DNA from: a virus
Direction: 5' to 3' (one strand)
DNA length: 20,243 nt
IMG/VR virus record: IMGVR_UViG_3300031227_005024
Span: 1 to 20,243 of that record
Shown: positions 15,501 through 20,243 of the stretch, piece by piece
How the letters are laid out: every line of letters begins with the position of its first letter
Numbering within the stretch: the stretch's first letter is position 1
Position numbers and translations under genes: made by a program
The notes under the pieces: model-generated
What the model was told of the DNA's origin: nothing
Database searches by the model: none
What the model saw: the letters and a program-made list of their open reading frames with translations, nothing else

Positions 15501-16096
15501 ATGGAGCCTCCGATGATGTGATTGAGGGATGGGTTGAGCGAGGTAAGCTGGTAGATGAGTTCAGTGCCGGCAGTTCTGAAGTTAAACTCTGGTTAATTGA
15601 CCATCCCGAAACCTTCAAGTGGGCATTAGACCAAGAACTACTGACTGATGATGGTAGTGACTGGGATGAGAGAGCCTTGCGCCTCAATATGGAGATGCAA
15701 GGTTTAGATGAGGATTCCGAACAGTATAAAACTTTGCGATATAGGAGAGACGCTTATCAAAAAGACTTTCCTGAAAACCTGATTGACACTTATGTTGAAT
15801 GGTATAGTGGCCCGGCATTGAAAAAGCCAACAGATTGGAAGTATGACCTGTGGTATGAGGATGATTGGTTCTTAATTGAACACCCTGAATTTTACAAAAC
15901 TATGCTAGGGCGGAAGATATGGAAGCCACGAGAGTTGGAAAAAGTGCCAACACGCAAAGTCTTTGAGCTTTACAAGATGTGGAAGGATTTACCATTGGGG
16001 CAAGGGAGAAGGGAATTTGAGGCTAGACACTCTGACCTTGATATGTGGCTGCATGAGAAATTCGGCACGATGCTGGAGAGTGGAAGGAAGGGATAG
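9533..16096 (+). CDS. Giant virion-associated polyvalent protein (2187 aa), probable ejection protein
   Basis: At 2187 residues this is almost a third of the window. It starts at ATG 9533, overlapping the previous stop. The first 380 residues are polar, with Pro/Glu-rich linkers. A Gly/Ala hydrophobic stretch (about 392-442) and a second one (about 560-590) could cross or associate with a membrane. Residues about 610-1000 are mostly charged helices. Residues about 1070-1590 form a conserved-looking globular block, with LKQIPSLFGYV near 1350 and a TTGRTQPSFGIDTLSAIQNS / WLKLMTMFQ element near 1467-1500. Two more hydrophobic helices follow (about 1523-1548 and 1560-1583). This block resembles the large polyvalent proteins packaged in phage heads and injected with DNA. 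The C-terminal 290 residues contain EFS-x-x-S-x-EV-x-L repeats. No polymerase, peptidase or lysozyme motif was recognised, so the precise activity is unknown. Confidence 0.7.
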   Translation: MSGISELLQRYGTSLEETRKLVPKLTEAVKQKKAIKPPTIPTAPQFFTPEEVRGMALVTETGEPFRLEPGWTLKVVPPVGGGEPRVSYISPTGWEQTEEGIWVDPEGNRHTPEQMQAEEEEYLRSIPTLPVERGLTPEQRVEEEAYREYQRQLKLEGIFGKVFPQEDVEAVLTGMAISEDMPVPERIRAEQAQEEFLTSLREVGRTEDTEAILQMMGAGEEYINELFATLSEFPTVGERRAILQAELGFNPAPPVKNYGERQERVATFQAYRKAGGKLYADQWELYGMPANPSEELPTLSPQERQVILDKEAEKGRNLINLLGEGLTKLPKQIAASVLQAIQGIGGASVVDRDWADEFIKEAHTDIEEFTAKLEANYGEWNLPISPTDLATLPQNMAFSITSMGAGLGAGLPVALLPVPGARVAAWLIGSGASGVVAYNITSYQIMQEYLELKNEEMIAATGRGLTATEEQGLKDGFEGQARAYGLWEAIPEAVSNLAFAKILTLPLGKVVGKNIATKIITKLTALYGQELLTETITQKGQSAIEVDAGLRAERISWVEAFKEIAPQTFLLTTVMGGIGQVGVSSVRKIRESLKKEAGESPSYDTIRDNITEDVFDKVETEAIKDVKEVPKAEAGMPEAGLQAGAFGVPAKEVRPLGKGIVTQAKMEDYLKLVKYNEAQTVNRISEIEGLLATKGRLPKGEGTKPELQIELARLGAERDVAEFPEQIDSLIKEVADELGNRSLPYHGAVSENKFPDRTTKQLDEMMRVYEKAKATLAKPVEALPEALKPTEEAPIEDEIHRQLGELAKMSEIWSKKLADREQTKVSLARYVRENLPPNVRGKYITSVARVKTDAQLQIQIARVQEFAELNAQKVLKVEIRKAIKKARPKIKDHILKGKFTPETQSRFDVLNHNLELDRDVARDKMAENSAAYQEGKLDYEQMLNDNEMLNFAGIDGMSAEELANTLEYIKILESIGRSDRQAKQEAEKSKIAAIRSDISNILTGGAGLKTGIGAVPTGELVAKTGWWDTFTNWQYGIDNLADKLSKLDPTSKPYQSVISQLVSKVHRATNRQVNGTKVAFNDVKRMVGEVYEVKGNRDINQTLNTLGEEVNLGVFEFTEAYKENHPGAATFELRMTRDQMIAKYMQVQDSTLDGAFDVGMGWSQKVKDAITNNLSAKEKALANSIFKFYEDYYTDISEVYRELYNIDMPKNSVYSPRFRDFEADVHESVLTLQDAQRFAGVTAQSIKARQQSRRPIKFNGATELLSNHIQQMEHFKAWATTMRDMRRVFGNKDIRLAIEQYHGRGVMKLIDTFLNQMAGGGIETAATNRAADFLRRNFTKSILAIKPVIMLKQIPSLFGYVSEMKTTEFVGGIADFWSNPVTNFRFLYNNSEMFRARMDAGFERDIRAAMQKHGKKLISGQGKLTDWFLLQIRLGDAFAVTQGMWAKYKAGLNQGLTQELAIQAAEDTTGRTQPSFGIDTLSAIQNSGSWLKLMTMFQNQPNKYFRMVSDNLRNYKYGRGSRAKAASTILLTWCILPMMFQYIADAFQWKPERQLRAGLLGPLNFILIGGQLVQSMWGWLTDQPFDYQISPVAQTGRDLQMIFLKAKKMIEQGLDPFEDISVDDMAALVEYLAKATGQVTGLPTPYFVQLSKLIRHKFEKGEELEIKDFLFSEWALKPPEKNAEEKVEDFNLKLGEIKEGQEDKPLTEKELQIYDTEDWLRDIGNVFDNVLPQDVLDDTKSSKESKAWAEYETARSKADILPNTSLHKINTEDNGDTIINYYQQWKAREKITSLEKLKEYDKLYPKAYLGNVTRQQYTLLVKYLEAEGKDAFLEEHPELKVNPRNEWLKANPADNALLVIGGQAKILTPEAYNEFNRLLKELDIPNNAIPEITLPPEGSVENYFKYNEMLEEFSANSWEVQLLLVQDNDLREFLGRQLVETPIRALELKIKGRELSDQYDALETDEDRAKLKADNPEWVADMRRIEAIEHGASDDVIEGWVERGKLVDEFSAGSSEVKLWLIDHPETFKWALDQELLTDDGSDWDERALRLNMEMQGLDEDSEQYKTLRYRRDAYQKDFPENLIDTYVEWYSGPALKKPTDWKYDLWYEDDWFLIEHPEFYKTMLGRKIWKPRELEKVPTRKVFELYKMWKDLPLGQGRREFEARHSDLDMWLHEKFGTMLESGRKG

Positions 16097-16142
16097 GGGG
16101 TTTAAGGAACTATTTTAGGGGTTGAATGTGTGCCTTAGAACA

Positions 16143-16298
16143 TCAAGGGAAAGGGACTGCGGTAGGTTGATAGGCAAAAGGTTCGGGAATGATACCGAGT
16201 AAAGAGGCAAGGAAATATATTACAAATAAAATAAGAAGAGACGCAAGGACTTTATAATTAAGTATTAGATCAATTATCCGTTGCTTCTTTGTTCTCAT
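16143..16298 (-). CDS. Leftward small membrane protein (51 aa, or 65 aa from TTG 16340)
   Basis: A leftward frame in a late region otherwise read rightward. From ATG 16298 the product is 51 residues: a basic N-terminus (MRTKKQRIIDLILNYK), one strong membrane helix (VLASLLILFVIYFLASLLGI) and a short Pro/aromatic tail (PEPFAYQPTAVPFP). This implies an N-in single-span protein. The frame is open back to TTG 16340, which overlaps the stop of the upstream leftward ORF as TTGA and would add 14 residues by coupling. No ribosome binding site precedes either start. A consensus extended -10 promoter at 16305-16333 would begin its RNA at the ATG itself, making it leaderless. No family is recognised. A phage cargo ('moron') membrane protein such as a superinfection-exclusion factor is possible. 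Confidence 0.5.
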   Translation of the reverse strand: MRTKKQRIIDLILNYKVLASLLILFVIYFLASLLGIIPEPFAYQPTAVPFP

Positions 16299-16304
16299 AA
16301 CTAA

Positions 16305-16333
16305 ATTATAGCACATCTTGTCAAGATAGTTAA
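16305..16333 (-). promoter_or_regulatory. Leftward extended -10 promoter at the membrane-protein gene
   Basis: On the minus strand TTAACT (16333-16328) is followed by a 17-bp spacer and a perfect TATAAT (16310-16305). TGC before it gives an extended -10. The start would fall at or next to ATG 16298. The spacer is mostly the palindrome ATCTTGTCAAGAT (16315-16327), a plausible operator. Confidence 0.55.
16315..16327. promoter_or_regulatory. Palindromic candidate operator ATCTTGTCAAGAT
   Basis: Perfect 6-bp arms around one central base, lying between the -35 and -10 of the leftward promoter. Its inner 11 bp (TCTTGACAAGA on the minus strand) are identical to the palindrome at 5663-5673 that overlaps the -35 of the late promoter. 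A shared regulator is inferred. Confidence 0.45.
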
Positions 16334-16336
16334 AAA

Positions 16337-16450
16337 TCAAGTAAGGGTTAGGTGTTCTTTGAGCTTGGTTAAACTATCTCCCCAACTTTCTTGGGTTTTG
16401 CTCAATCCCCAAGCCTTTTGGAGAGAGGAATCTGACCATCCAAACTCCAC
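16337..16450 (-). CDS. Leftward 37-residue ORF of unknown function
   Basis: A 37-codon frame from GTG 16450 on the minus strand, with AAGGAA about 4-5 nt upstream and a near-consensus promoter (16502-16530) about 45 nt before the start. The peptide is soluble-looking, Ser/Trp/Lys-rich and internally repetitive (KAWGLSKTQESWGDSLTKL). Its stop overlaps the TTG start of the longer form of the next leftward gene (TTGA, 16337-16340), so the two may be co-transcribed and coupled. The opposite strand is also open here, so the coding call depends on the start signals and promoter. No family is recognised. Confidence 0.4.
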   Translation of the reverse strand: MEFGWSDSSLQKAWGLSKTQESWGDSLTKLKEHLTLT

Positions 16451-16455
16451 ATCTT

Positions 16456-16490
16456 CCTTAAGTTATCTTAAGTTCTTAAGGCTGTTTTTT
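16456..16490 (+). terminator. Possible weak terminator / triple CTTAAG element
   Basis: CCTTAAG (16456-16462) and CTTAAGG (16475-16481) can pair as a 7-bp, AT-rich stem around a 12-nt loop, followed after three bases by six T (16485-16490). A third CTTAAG (16467-16472) lies in the loop. It could end the rightward transcript of the giant gene, though the stem is weak. Read leftward, the same three palindromes lie in the 5' leader of the leftward ORF. Confidence 0.4.
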
Positions 16491-16501
16491 CAACCCAAAA
16501 A

Positions 16502-16530
16502 ATATTAACATTTTTATTCAAATCTGTCAA
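16502..16530 (-). promoter_or_regulatory. Near-consensus leftward sigma70 promoter
   Basis: On the minus strand a perfect -35 TTGACA (16530-16525) is followed by a 17-bp spacer and TAATAT (16507-16502). The predicted start is near 16495. It would transcribe leftward across the CTTAAG element into the 37-residue ORF and the membrane-protein gene, against the late operon. Confidence 0.65.
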
Positions 16531-16581
16531 GGGGGTAGAAGAAGTGAAGAGTAAGTAGAGGATGGCATAAGGGATTATTTC

Positions 16582-16609
16582 ATACCCGTCAAATCTTTAA
16601 GGCGGGTAT
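16582..16609 (+). promoter_or_regulatory. Hairpin just upstream of the scaffold gene
   Basis: ATACCCGTC (16582-16590) pairs with GGCGGGTAT (16601-16609) as a 9-bp stem with one G-U pair and a 10-nt loop. It ends about 10 nt before the AAGGAGG of the scaffold gene. The tail (ATTTCATTT) is only partly U-rich, so it may be a leaky terminator or a 5' mRNA-stabilising or processing structure that sets the high expression of scaffold and coat. Confidence 0.5.
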
Positions 16610-16634
16610 ATTTCATTTAAGGAGGTTTTTCAAA

Positions 16635-17342
16635 ATGCTGGACGAACCCAAGGGAACTGCACAGGACACATCTTCGGGTAATGCCGGACAGTCTTCTGGC
16701 AGCAAGAGTGGGACTACTTCAAAGGACAAGGGTAAGCTCTACACTGCTGCTAACATTTCAAAAATCCAGAGCGATGCTAAATCGGAGGCTGGAAGGCTAC
16801 AGAAGACAGCAGAGCAGGAAAGGGACACTCTCAAAGAGCAACTTCAGTCTACTACAAGTAGATTGGACTCACTTGAGAGAGAAAGAGATGAGTCCCGTCT
16901 CGCAGATGCAAGGGGAGACCCTGACCAACTCCGAACCTATCAACGGGAACAAGGTATAACAAAGCGGGAGCGAGAGGTTGAAGCCAAGGAATCAGACTAC
17001 GCCAGACGTGAGGGGCAATTAAAGGCGGACCGCGCTGAAGTTGATAAAGACAAAAGCGTGGTATCCATTGCCTATCTTGCTGCCAAACATGGCCTGGAAA
17101 CTGAGGAACTGGAGTCACTTGGTATCAGCGACCCCGAGATACTTGAGAAAGTCGCTGGGAAACTCGCTGCTGCTAAGCCTAAAGGAACCGGAGAGGAAGG
17201 CGGAGAAGGTGGGGAAGAGGAAAGCGAATTTATCCCTGACTCGGGCGAGGGAGCTGGTGGTGGAGCTGGAGCCCTTACCACAGAGAGCGTAGAGAAAAGC
17301 TCTATAGCTGCTGTGGAAAAGGCTTTGGGAAAAGCCTCATAA
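16635..17342 (+). CDS. Capsid scaffolding protein
   Basis: A 235-residue, highly charged protein immediately before the coat gene. Residues 1-35 are a Gly/Ser/Thr-rich disordered arm. Residues about 40-145 form a long coiled coil (SEAGRLQKTAEQERDTLKEQ and following). A short globular helical part follows (VSIAYLAAKHGLETEELESL), then a Gly/Glu linker and a C-terminal helix (SIAAVEKALGKAS). This layout is that of phage scaffolding proteins, which direct coat assembly into proheads and then leave. The start is ATG 16635 with AAGGAGG eight bases upstream, and the coat gene follows after 21 nt. The C-terminal helix is the likely coat-binding element. Confidence 0.85.
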   Translation: MLDEPKGTAQDTSSGNAGQSSGSKSGTTSKDKGKLYTAANISKIQSDAKSEAGRLQKTAEQERDTLKEQLQSTTSRLDSLERERDESRLADARGDPDQLRTYQREQGITKREREVEAKESDYARREGQLKADRAEVDKDKSVVSIAYLAAKHGLETEELESLGISDPEILEKVAGKLAAAKPKGTGEEGGEGGEEESEFIPDSGEGAGGGAGALTTESVEKSSIAAVEKALGKAS

Positions 17343-17363
17343 TAACTAAGGAGGAAACCTAAA

Positions 17364-18497
17364 ATGGGTAATACATTCATAACCCCACAGGCTGTAGCTA
17401 AACTGGCACTACCCACACTTCTAAACAATTTAATGATGGCCGGGTTAGTTTACAGGGACTATGCCAAAGAGTTCCGTAAAGTAGGTAATACCGTAAGGAT
17501 ACGAAAACCCGCTGTTCTCACCGCCATTGAGTTTGCTGGCGACCTGACCGGGGAATATCAGAACATCACTGAGAGCTATACAGATGTTCTGCTGGATAAA
17601 ATCATAGTTGTGCCGGTGGAAATCCTGGCAACAGACCTTACGCTTGACATTCTGAGTTTCAATACCCAAATAGTTGAACCTGCGGTGCAGGCTATCGCTC
17701 AGGAGTTGGACGTGAGGCTCTGCAAGCTCTACAAGGATGTTCCCTACTATTCAGACACCACTGACGCAACCGCCGTCTCCGACTTACTGGATGCTCGGAG
17801 AACCATGGTTCTCAACAAAATGCCCTTTGGTGCCCAGAGGTATGGGGTCATGTCTCCGCTCACGACTGCTGCCCTGCTTGCTCTGCCTGCTTTCCATGAA
17901 ATTGATAAGGTGGGCGAAACCAAACCTCTCAAAGAGGCTTCTTTAGGCCACAAGTTTGGCTATGACTTCTTTGAGAACCAGAACATCCAGAACCATGTTA
18001 CCCATGCCAGTATCGCTGCCGATGAATTTGGAACGGCTGCAATTTCTCTCGCTGGTGTTACGAGCATGTTGGTAAGTAATCTCGGTGCTGCTGGGACAAT
18101 CTACGATGGTACAATCTTCACCATAGCCGGTGACGACCAGAAGTATGTGGTAACGGCGGATGCTGCGATTGGTGGCGCTACAGCTACCATCAGCTTCTAC
18201 CCGGACCTGAAGGTTGCAACACCAATTGGCACTGAGGTAGTTACCTTCAAGAAGACAGTCGCCACCAGTATGGAGAACCTGATGTTCCACAAGAACGCCT
18301 TTGCGATGGTAACTGCTCCTATAGCCCCGCCGATAGGTGGAGCGAAGGGTGCCACCATGAACTACAAGGGCCTGACCATCAATGTAGTCTACGACTATGT
18401 GGGTTCACAGTTTAAGAACGTCATCACCTTCTCAGTTCTCTGTGGATTCAAGACCCTGACCCCTGAACTGGCCCTAAGACTATACGATGCAGCCTAA
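17364..18497 (+). CDS. Major capsid protein, P22 coat type
   Basis: A 377-residue coat protein with an HK97 fold of the P22 gp5 family. The N-terminus (TPQAVAKLALPTLLNNLMMA) and the E-loop region with GNTVRIRKPAVLTA are typical. The strand VPVEILATDLTLDI and the spine-helix region with VEPAVQAIAQELD follow. Residues about 225-300 form an inserted beta-rich domain (TIYDGTIFTIAGDDQKYVVT) like the P22 I-domain, ending in ENLMFHKNAFAMV, a signature of this group. The C-terminus LTPELALRLYDAA completes the P domain. The start is ATG 17364 with AAGGAGG nine bases upstream. Hundreds of copies would build the icosahedral head, with help from the scaffold encoded just upstream. Confidence 0.92.
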   Translation: MGNTFITPQAVAKLALPTLLNNLMMAGLVYRDYAKEFRKVGNTVRIRKPAVLTAIEFAGDLTGEYQNITESYTDVLLDKIIVVPVEILATDLTLDILSFNTQIVEPAVQAIAQELDVRLCKLYKDVPYYSDTTDATAVSDLLDARRTMVLNKMPFGAQRYGVMSPLTTAALLALPAFHEIDKVGETKPLKEASLGHKFGYDFFENQNIQNHVTHASIAADEFGTAAISLAGVTSMLVSNLGAAGTIYDGTIFTIAGDDQKYVVTADAAIGGATATISFYPDLKVATPIGTEVVTFKKTVATSMENLMFHKNAFAMVTAPIAPPIGGAKGATMNYKGLTINVVYDYVGSQFKNVITFSVLCGFKTLTPELALRLYDAA

Positions 18498-18528
18498 GAA
18501 AATCTAGGAAAGGAGGAAAGAAAGTAAA

Positions 18529-19770
18529 ATGGATACAGTTACACACTTACTACCAAAATTCCAATCCCGTCTCACGACCAAGATAGACACTGACGACACT
18601 TCCATAGTGCTTGAAAGCGTTACTGATATTCCTACTGCCCCATTCATGGCTATTCTTGATGACTCAAAGAGCACTGCGGAATGTGTTTGGGTTACGGCTG
18701 TTACCGTAGTCAGCAAGACGCTCACCGTGACCCGGGCGCAGAGGGGTACTACGGGTGTGGAGCATGTCGTAGGCACGCTGCTTTTTCACAGCGAAATCCC
18801 GTTAGGCGACCTGGGCTTCTTTGAGACATGGGTTACACCGGGCGACACAGGAAGACCCCTGGAGTCAAAGCTGATAACCGATGTGCTGCTGGGGGGCTGG
18901 GCTAATGGACTTAAAGGCTACGTGGACTGCAACGATACCGGTGGGAGCGTAGGTCTCCTATCAGGTGTCAACGGCGAGATACGCTTGCCTGATGGAGCTG
19001 GGCGTGGAGCCTACTACTCTCTCGAAGGGGAGATGGTATTCCAGACCAGTTCAACAATAACACCTTGGGGTTCGGACGCTGGCTTCATATATCTTGGTGC
19101 CAGTGGAGCGGGCATTGCCGACTTCGACAGCGATGGTAAGTTCATGTTAATAACAGGTCTTACGCCTGCTATTGGCAAGCTGCTCTCTGCTGATATGCAC
19201 ACTCTGAAAACCAGCATGGTTGTCGCCGGTGTGCACTATGCCAAGTATCTAGTCCAGAGTATTGCAGAGAACTACATCAGCCACTCCTTCTCAGTCATCG
19301 CAGATAATGACAGGATATTCAAACTCGCGGGTGATTGGGCGACTCCTAACACTCCAGATGGTCAAGGTCTAATAGAAGTCAACATTAACATCACGGGGCT
19401 AGTAGGGGGTTCAGCTTCTCTGTCCTCAACATGGGCAAACCTGGGTGATGCGGCTGAAATCCCTGGTTACGTGTTCCTACGTAACGATGGTATCTGGGAT
19501 GCTGGTGCAACCCTGACCACTGCTGTAGTTGCTTTCCAGAAATACCAGTGCATCCTCGATTCAGACCCACGTATCCTAACCCTGTGGAATCTGAACATGG
19601 CAACGGCAAATGATGTGCTCGATGCCCTGTTCGAGATAAACAGCAAGGCTGGAATTGGGTACATCGCTGGTGTGCATACCGCTGCGGTAGTCGGCAGCGT
19701 TCCTCTCACCTGTATTAACGGAGCTGATAAGCTCTATATCAGAGTCTACGCTGACGGCACCACCACATAG
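18529..19770 (+). CDS. Beta-rich virion protein (possible head decoration/fiber)
   Basis: A 413-residue, mostly beta protein directly after the coat gene. Residues about 13-85 resemble a small domain frequent in phage structural proteins (TKIDTDDTSIVLESVTDIP, then TLTVTRAQRGTTG-x-EH), often found at the N-terminus of capsid-attached or tail-fiber proteins. The rest is Gly/Thr/Asp-rich with strands such as RGAYYSLEGEMVF and LIEVNINITGLVGGS, and lacks catalytic motifs. A strong AAGGAGG precedes ATG 18529. Position and composition favour a head decoration protein or head fiber; a tail-attached protein is the alternative. Confidence 0.6.
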   Translation: MDTVTHLLPKFQSRLTTKIDTDDTSIVLESVTDIPTAPFMAILDDSKSTAECVWVTAVTVVSKTLTVTRAQRGTTGVEHVVGTLLFHSEIPLGDLGFFETWVTPGDTGRPLESKLITDVLLGGWANGLKGYVDCNDTGGSVGLLSGVNGEIRLPDGAGRGAYYSLEGEMVFQTSSTITPWGSDAGFIYLGASGAGIADFDSDGKFMLITGLTPAIGKLLSADMHTLKTSMVVAGVHYAKYLVQSIAENYISHSFSVIADNDRIFKLAGDWATPNTPDGQGLIEVNINITGLVGGSASLSSTWANLGDAAEIPGYVFLRNDGIWDAGATLTTAVVAFQKYQCILDSDPRILTLWNLNMATANDVLDALFEINSKAGIGYIAGVHTAAVVGSVPLTCINGADKLYIRVYADGTTT

Positions 19771-19784
19771 GAATCTAAAGCTTC

Positions 19785-19810
19785 GGGGGGTGGCTGGGCT
19801 TAAACCCCCC
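19785..19810 (+). promoter_or_regulatory. GC-rich hairpin between virion genes
   Basis: GGGGGGT (19785-19791) and ACCCCCC (19804-19810) form a perfect 7-bp stem with a 12-nt loop. It is followed by A-rich rather than T-rich sequence, so it is not a canonical terminator on the plus strand. It may lower expression of the downstream genes or protect the 3' end of the upstream mRNA. Confidence 0.5.
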
Positions 19811-19833
19811 ACTAAAATAAAACGGAGGGAATG

Positions 19834-20211
19834 ATGTTACTAAAAAATGGAGAAATCTTTAATGCAAAGGAACCACTCCAGAAACTACTGGCGGAAAAGC
19901 CACCATTTGCAGTCAGCTATGGGTTGGCGGTGCTGGCATCTAAACTGGATGTCCAGTTAGGAATCATTGAGAAGGTTCGCAATGGACTAGTCCAAACCTA
20001 TGGTGAAAAAAACCCTGATAATCCACAGCAAATAAAGGTAAATCCTCAAAGTGAGAGCTTCCCGAAGTTCGTTGCTGAATACAATGAGCTGATGTCAAAG
20101 GAAGTTGAAATCGTGCTTGATGTGGTCGAGATACCCTCTACTGTAGAGCTGACTGTTGAACCAACTGTCTTGCTGGCTTTATTGAAGTTCATCAAGATGG
20201 TAAAGAAATAA
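19834..20211 (+). CDS. DUF1617-like phage protein
   Basis: A protein of 125 residues (126 if ATG 19831 is used) after the virion genes. It is helical at first (EPLQKLLAEKPPFAVSYGLA, KLDVQLGIIEKVRNGLVQTY), then ends with EVEIVLDVVEIPSTVELTVE and a final hydrophobic helix. The pattern resembles DUF1617, a family of unknown function known from phages of Gram-positive bacteria and encoded in structural regions. I recognise it by overall pattern, not by a diagnostic motif. ATG 19834 is preferred because GGAGG at 19824-19828 is then about 5-6 nt away, against 2-3 nt for ATG 19831. The next gene begins 11 nt after the stop. Confidence 0.6.
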   Translation: MLLKNGEIFNAKEPLQKLLAEKPPFAVSYGLAVLASKLDVQLGIIEKVRNGLVQTYGEKNPDNPQQIKVNPQSESFPKFVAEYNELMSKEVEIVLDVVEIPSTVELTVEPTVLLALLKFIKMVKK

Positions 20212-20221
20212 AGGAGTAGAT

Positions 20222-20243
20222 ATGGAAAATGTTTTAACACTTG
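20222..20243 (+). CDS. Start of a further gene, truncated by window edge
   Basis: ATG 20222 follows AAGGAG by a proper distance and opens the frame MENVLTL, which continues past the last base. Only seven residues are visible, so no product can be named. Position after the DUF1617-like gene suggests another virion or tail gene. Confidence 0.55.

Noticed and set aside
9804-15687. Many leftward open frames of 60-126 codons opposite the giant gene (for example 12346-12687 and 15307-15687).
   Set aside because: They are mirror frames of a long coding region, are Ser/Leu-rich and low in complexity, have no good start signals, and form no operon.
9533-16096. Giant protein as an N4-type virion RNA polymerase or as a tape measure protein.
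   Set aside because: No single-subunit polymerase motif was recognised, and the gene lies between portal and scaffold rather than among tail genes.
16188-16256. Sequence GATACCGAGTAAAGAGG as a possible fourth copy of the 32-bp repeat.
   Set aside because: Only a short, gapped resemblance; the second half of the repeat is absent.
16250-16260. TATAAT on the plus strand inside the leftward membrane-protein gene.
   Set aside because: No -35-like hexamer at a suitable distance and no rightward gene close downstream.
16390-16419. CTTGGG/CCCAAG hairpin followed by TTTT as a rightward terminator.
   Set aside because: Six-base stem, 12-base loop and short T run; it is also within the leftward ORF, so chance is likely.
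16350-16505. Rightward frame opposite the leftward 37-codon ORF.
   Set aside because: Open but lacking ATG or a ribosome binding site; the leftward frame has a start, ribosome binding site and promoter.

Overview
The window is part of the genome of a tailed double-stranded DNA phage (or prophage). It runs from the end of the replication module, through a block of small early and accessory genes, into the packaging and head-assembly genes. No host gene, integrase, tRNA or rRNA is visible, so the host and the lytic or temperate state cannot be fixed. Start sites carry strong AAGGAGG-type ribosome binding sites, and the promoters visible are sigma70-like, so the host is a bacterium. A P22-type coat protein, a scaffold and a podovirus-style portal suggest a short-tailed phage, but the tail genes lie beyond the right edge.

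Replication and early region (1-5607, all rightward): the 3' part of a replisome-organizer gene contains five iteron-like dyads followed by an A-rich stretch. A zinc-finger DnaC/IstB-type helicase loader follows. This is the lambda O-P-ori layout. Next come a VRR-NUC nuclease and four small unknown genes. A cluster of three accessory genes follows (beta-class DNA methyltransferase, HTH/Myb-like DNA-binding protein, HNH-like nuclease), each preceded by an identical 32-bp repeat. A small unknown gene, a C2H2 zinc-finger plus HTH protein, and another unknown gene complete the block. About half of these genes start with GTG and many overlap, which indicates translational coupling.

Early-late switch (5608-5946): an extended -10 sigma70 promoter is followed after about 40 bp by a hairpin and then a rho-independent terminator, just ahead of the packaging genes. 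This resembles the lambda pR'-tR' arrangement, where an antiterminator lets RNA polymerase through into the late operon. A GC-rich 50-codon ORF lies between the terminator and the terminase.

Late region (5947-20243): terminase small-like and large subunits, portal, two tiny overlapping genes, and a 2187-residue giant virion/polyvalent protein. A 540-bp intergenic island follows, then the scaffold, P22-type major capsid protein, a beta-rich virion protein, a DUF1617-like protein and the start of one more gene. The island carries what appears to be a leftward micro-operon of two very small genes (37 aa and a 51/65-aa single-membrane-span protein) under a near-consensus promoter, inside an otherwise wholly rightward late operon. 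An 11-bp palindrome, TCTTGACAAGA, occurs both in the late promoter and in this island.
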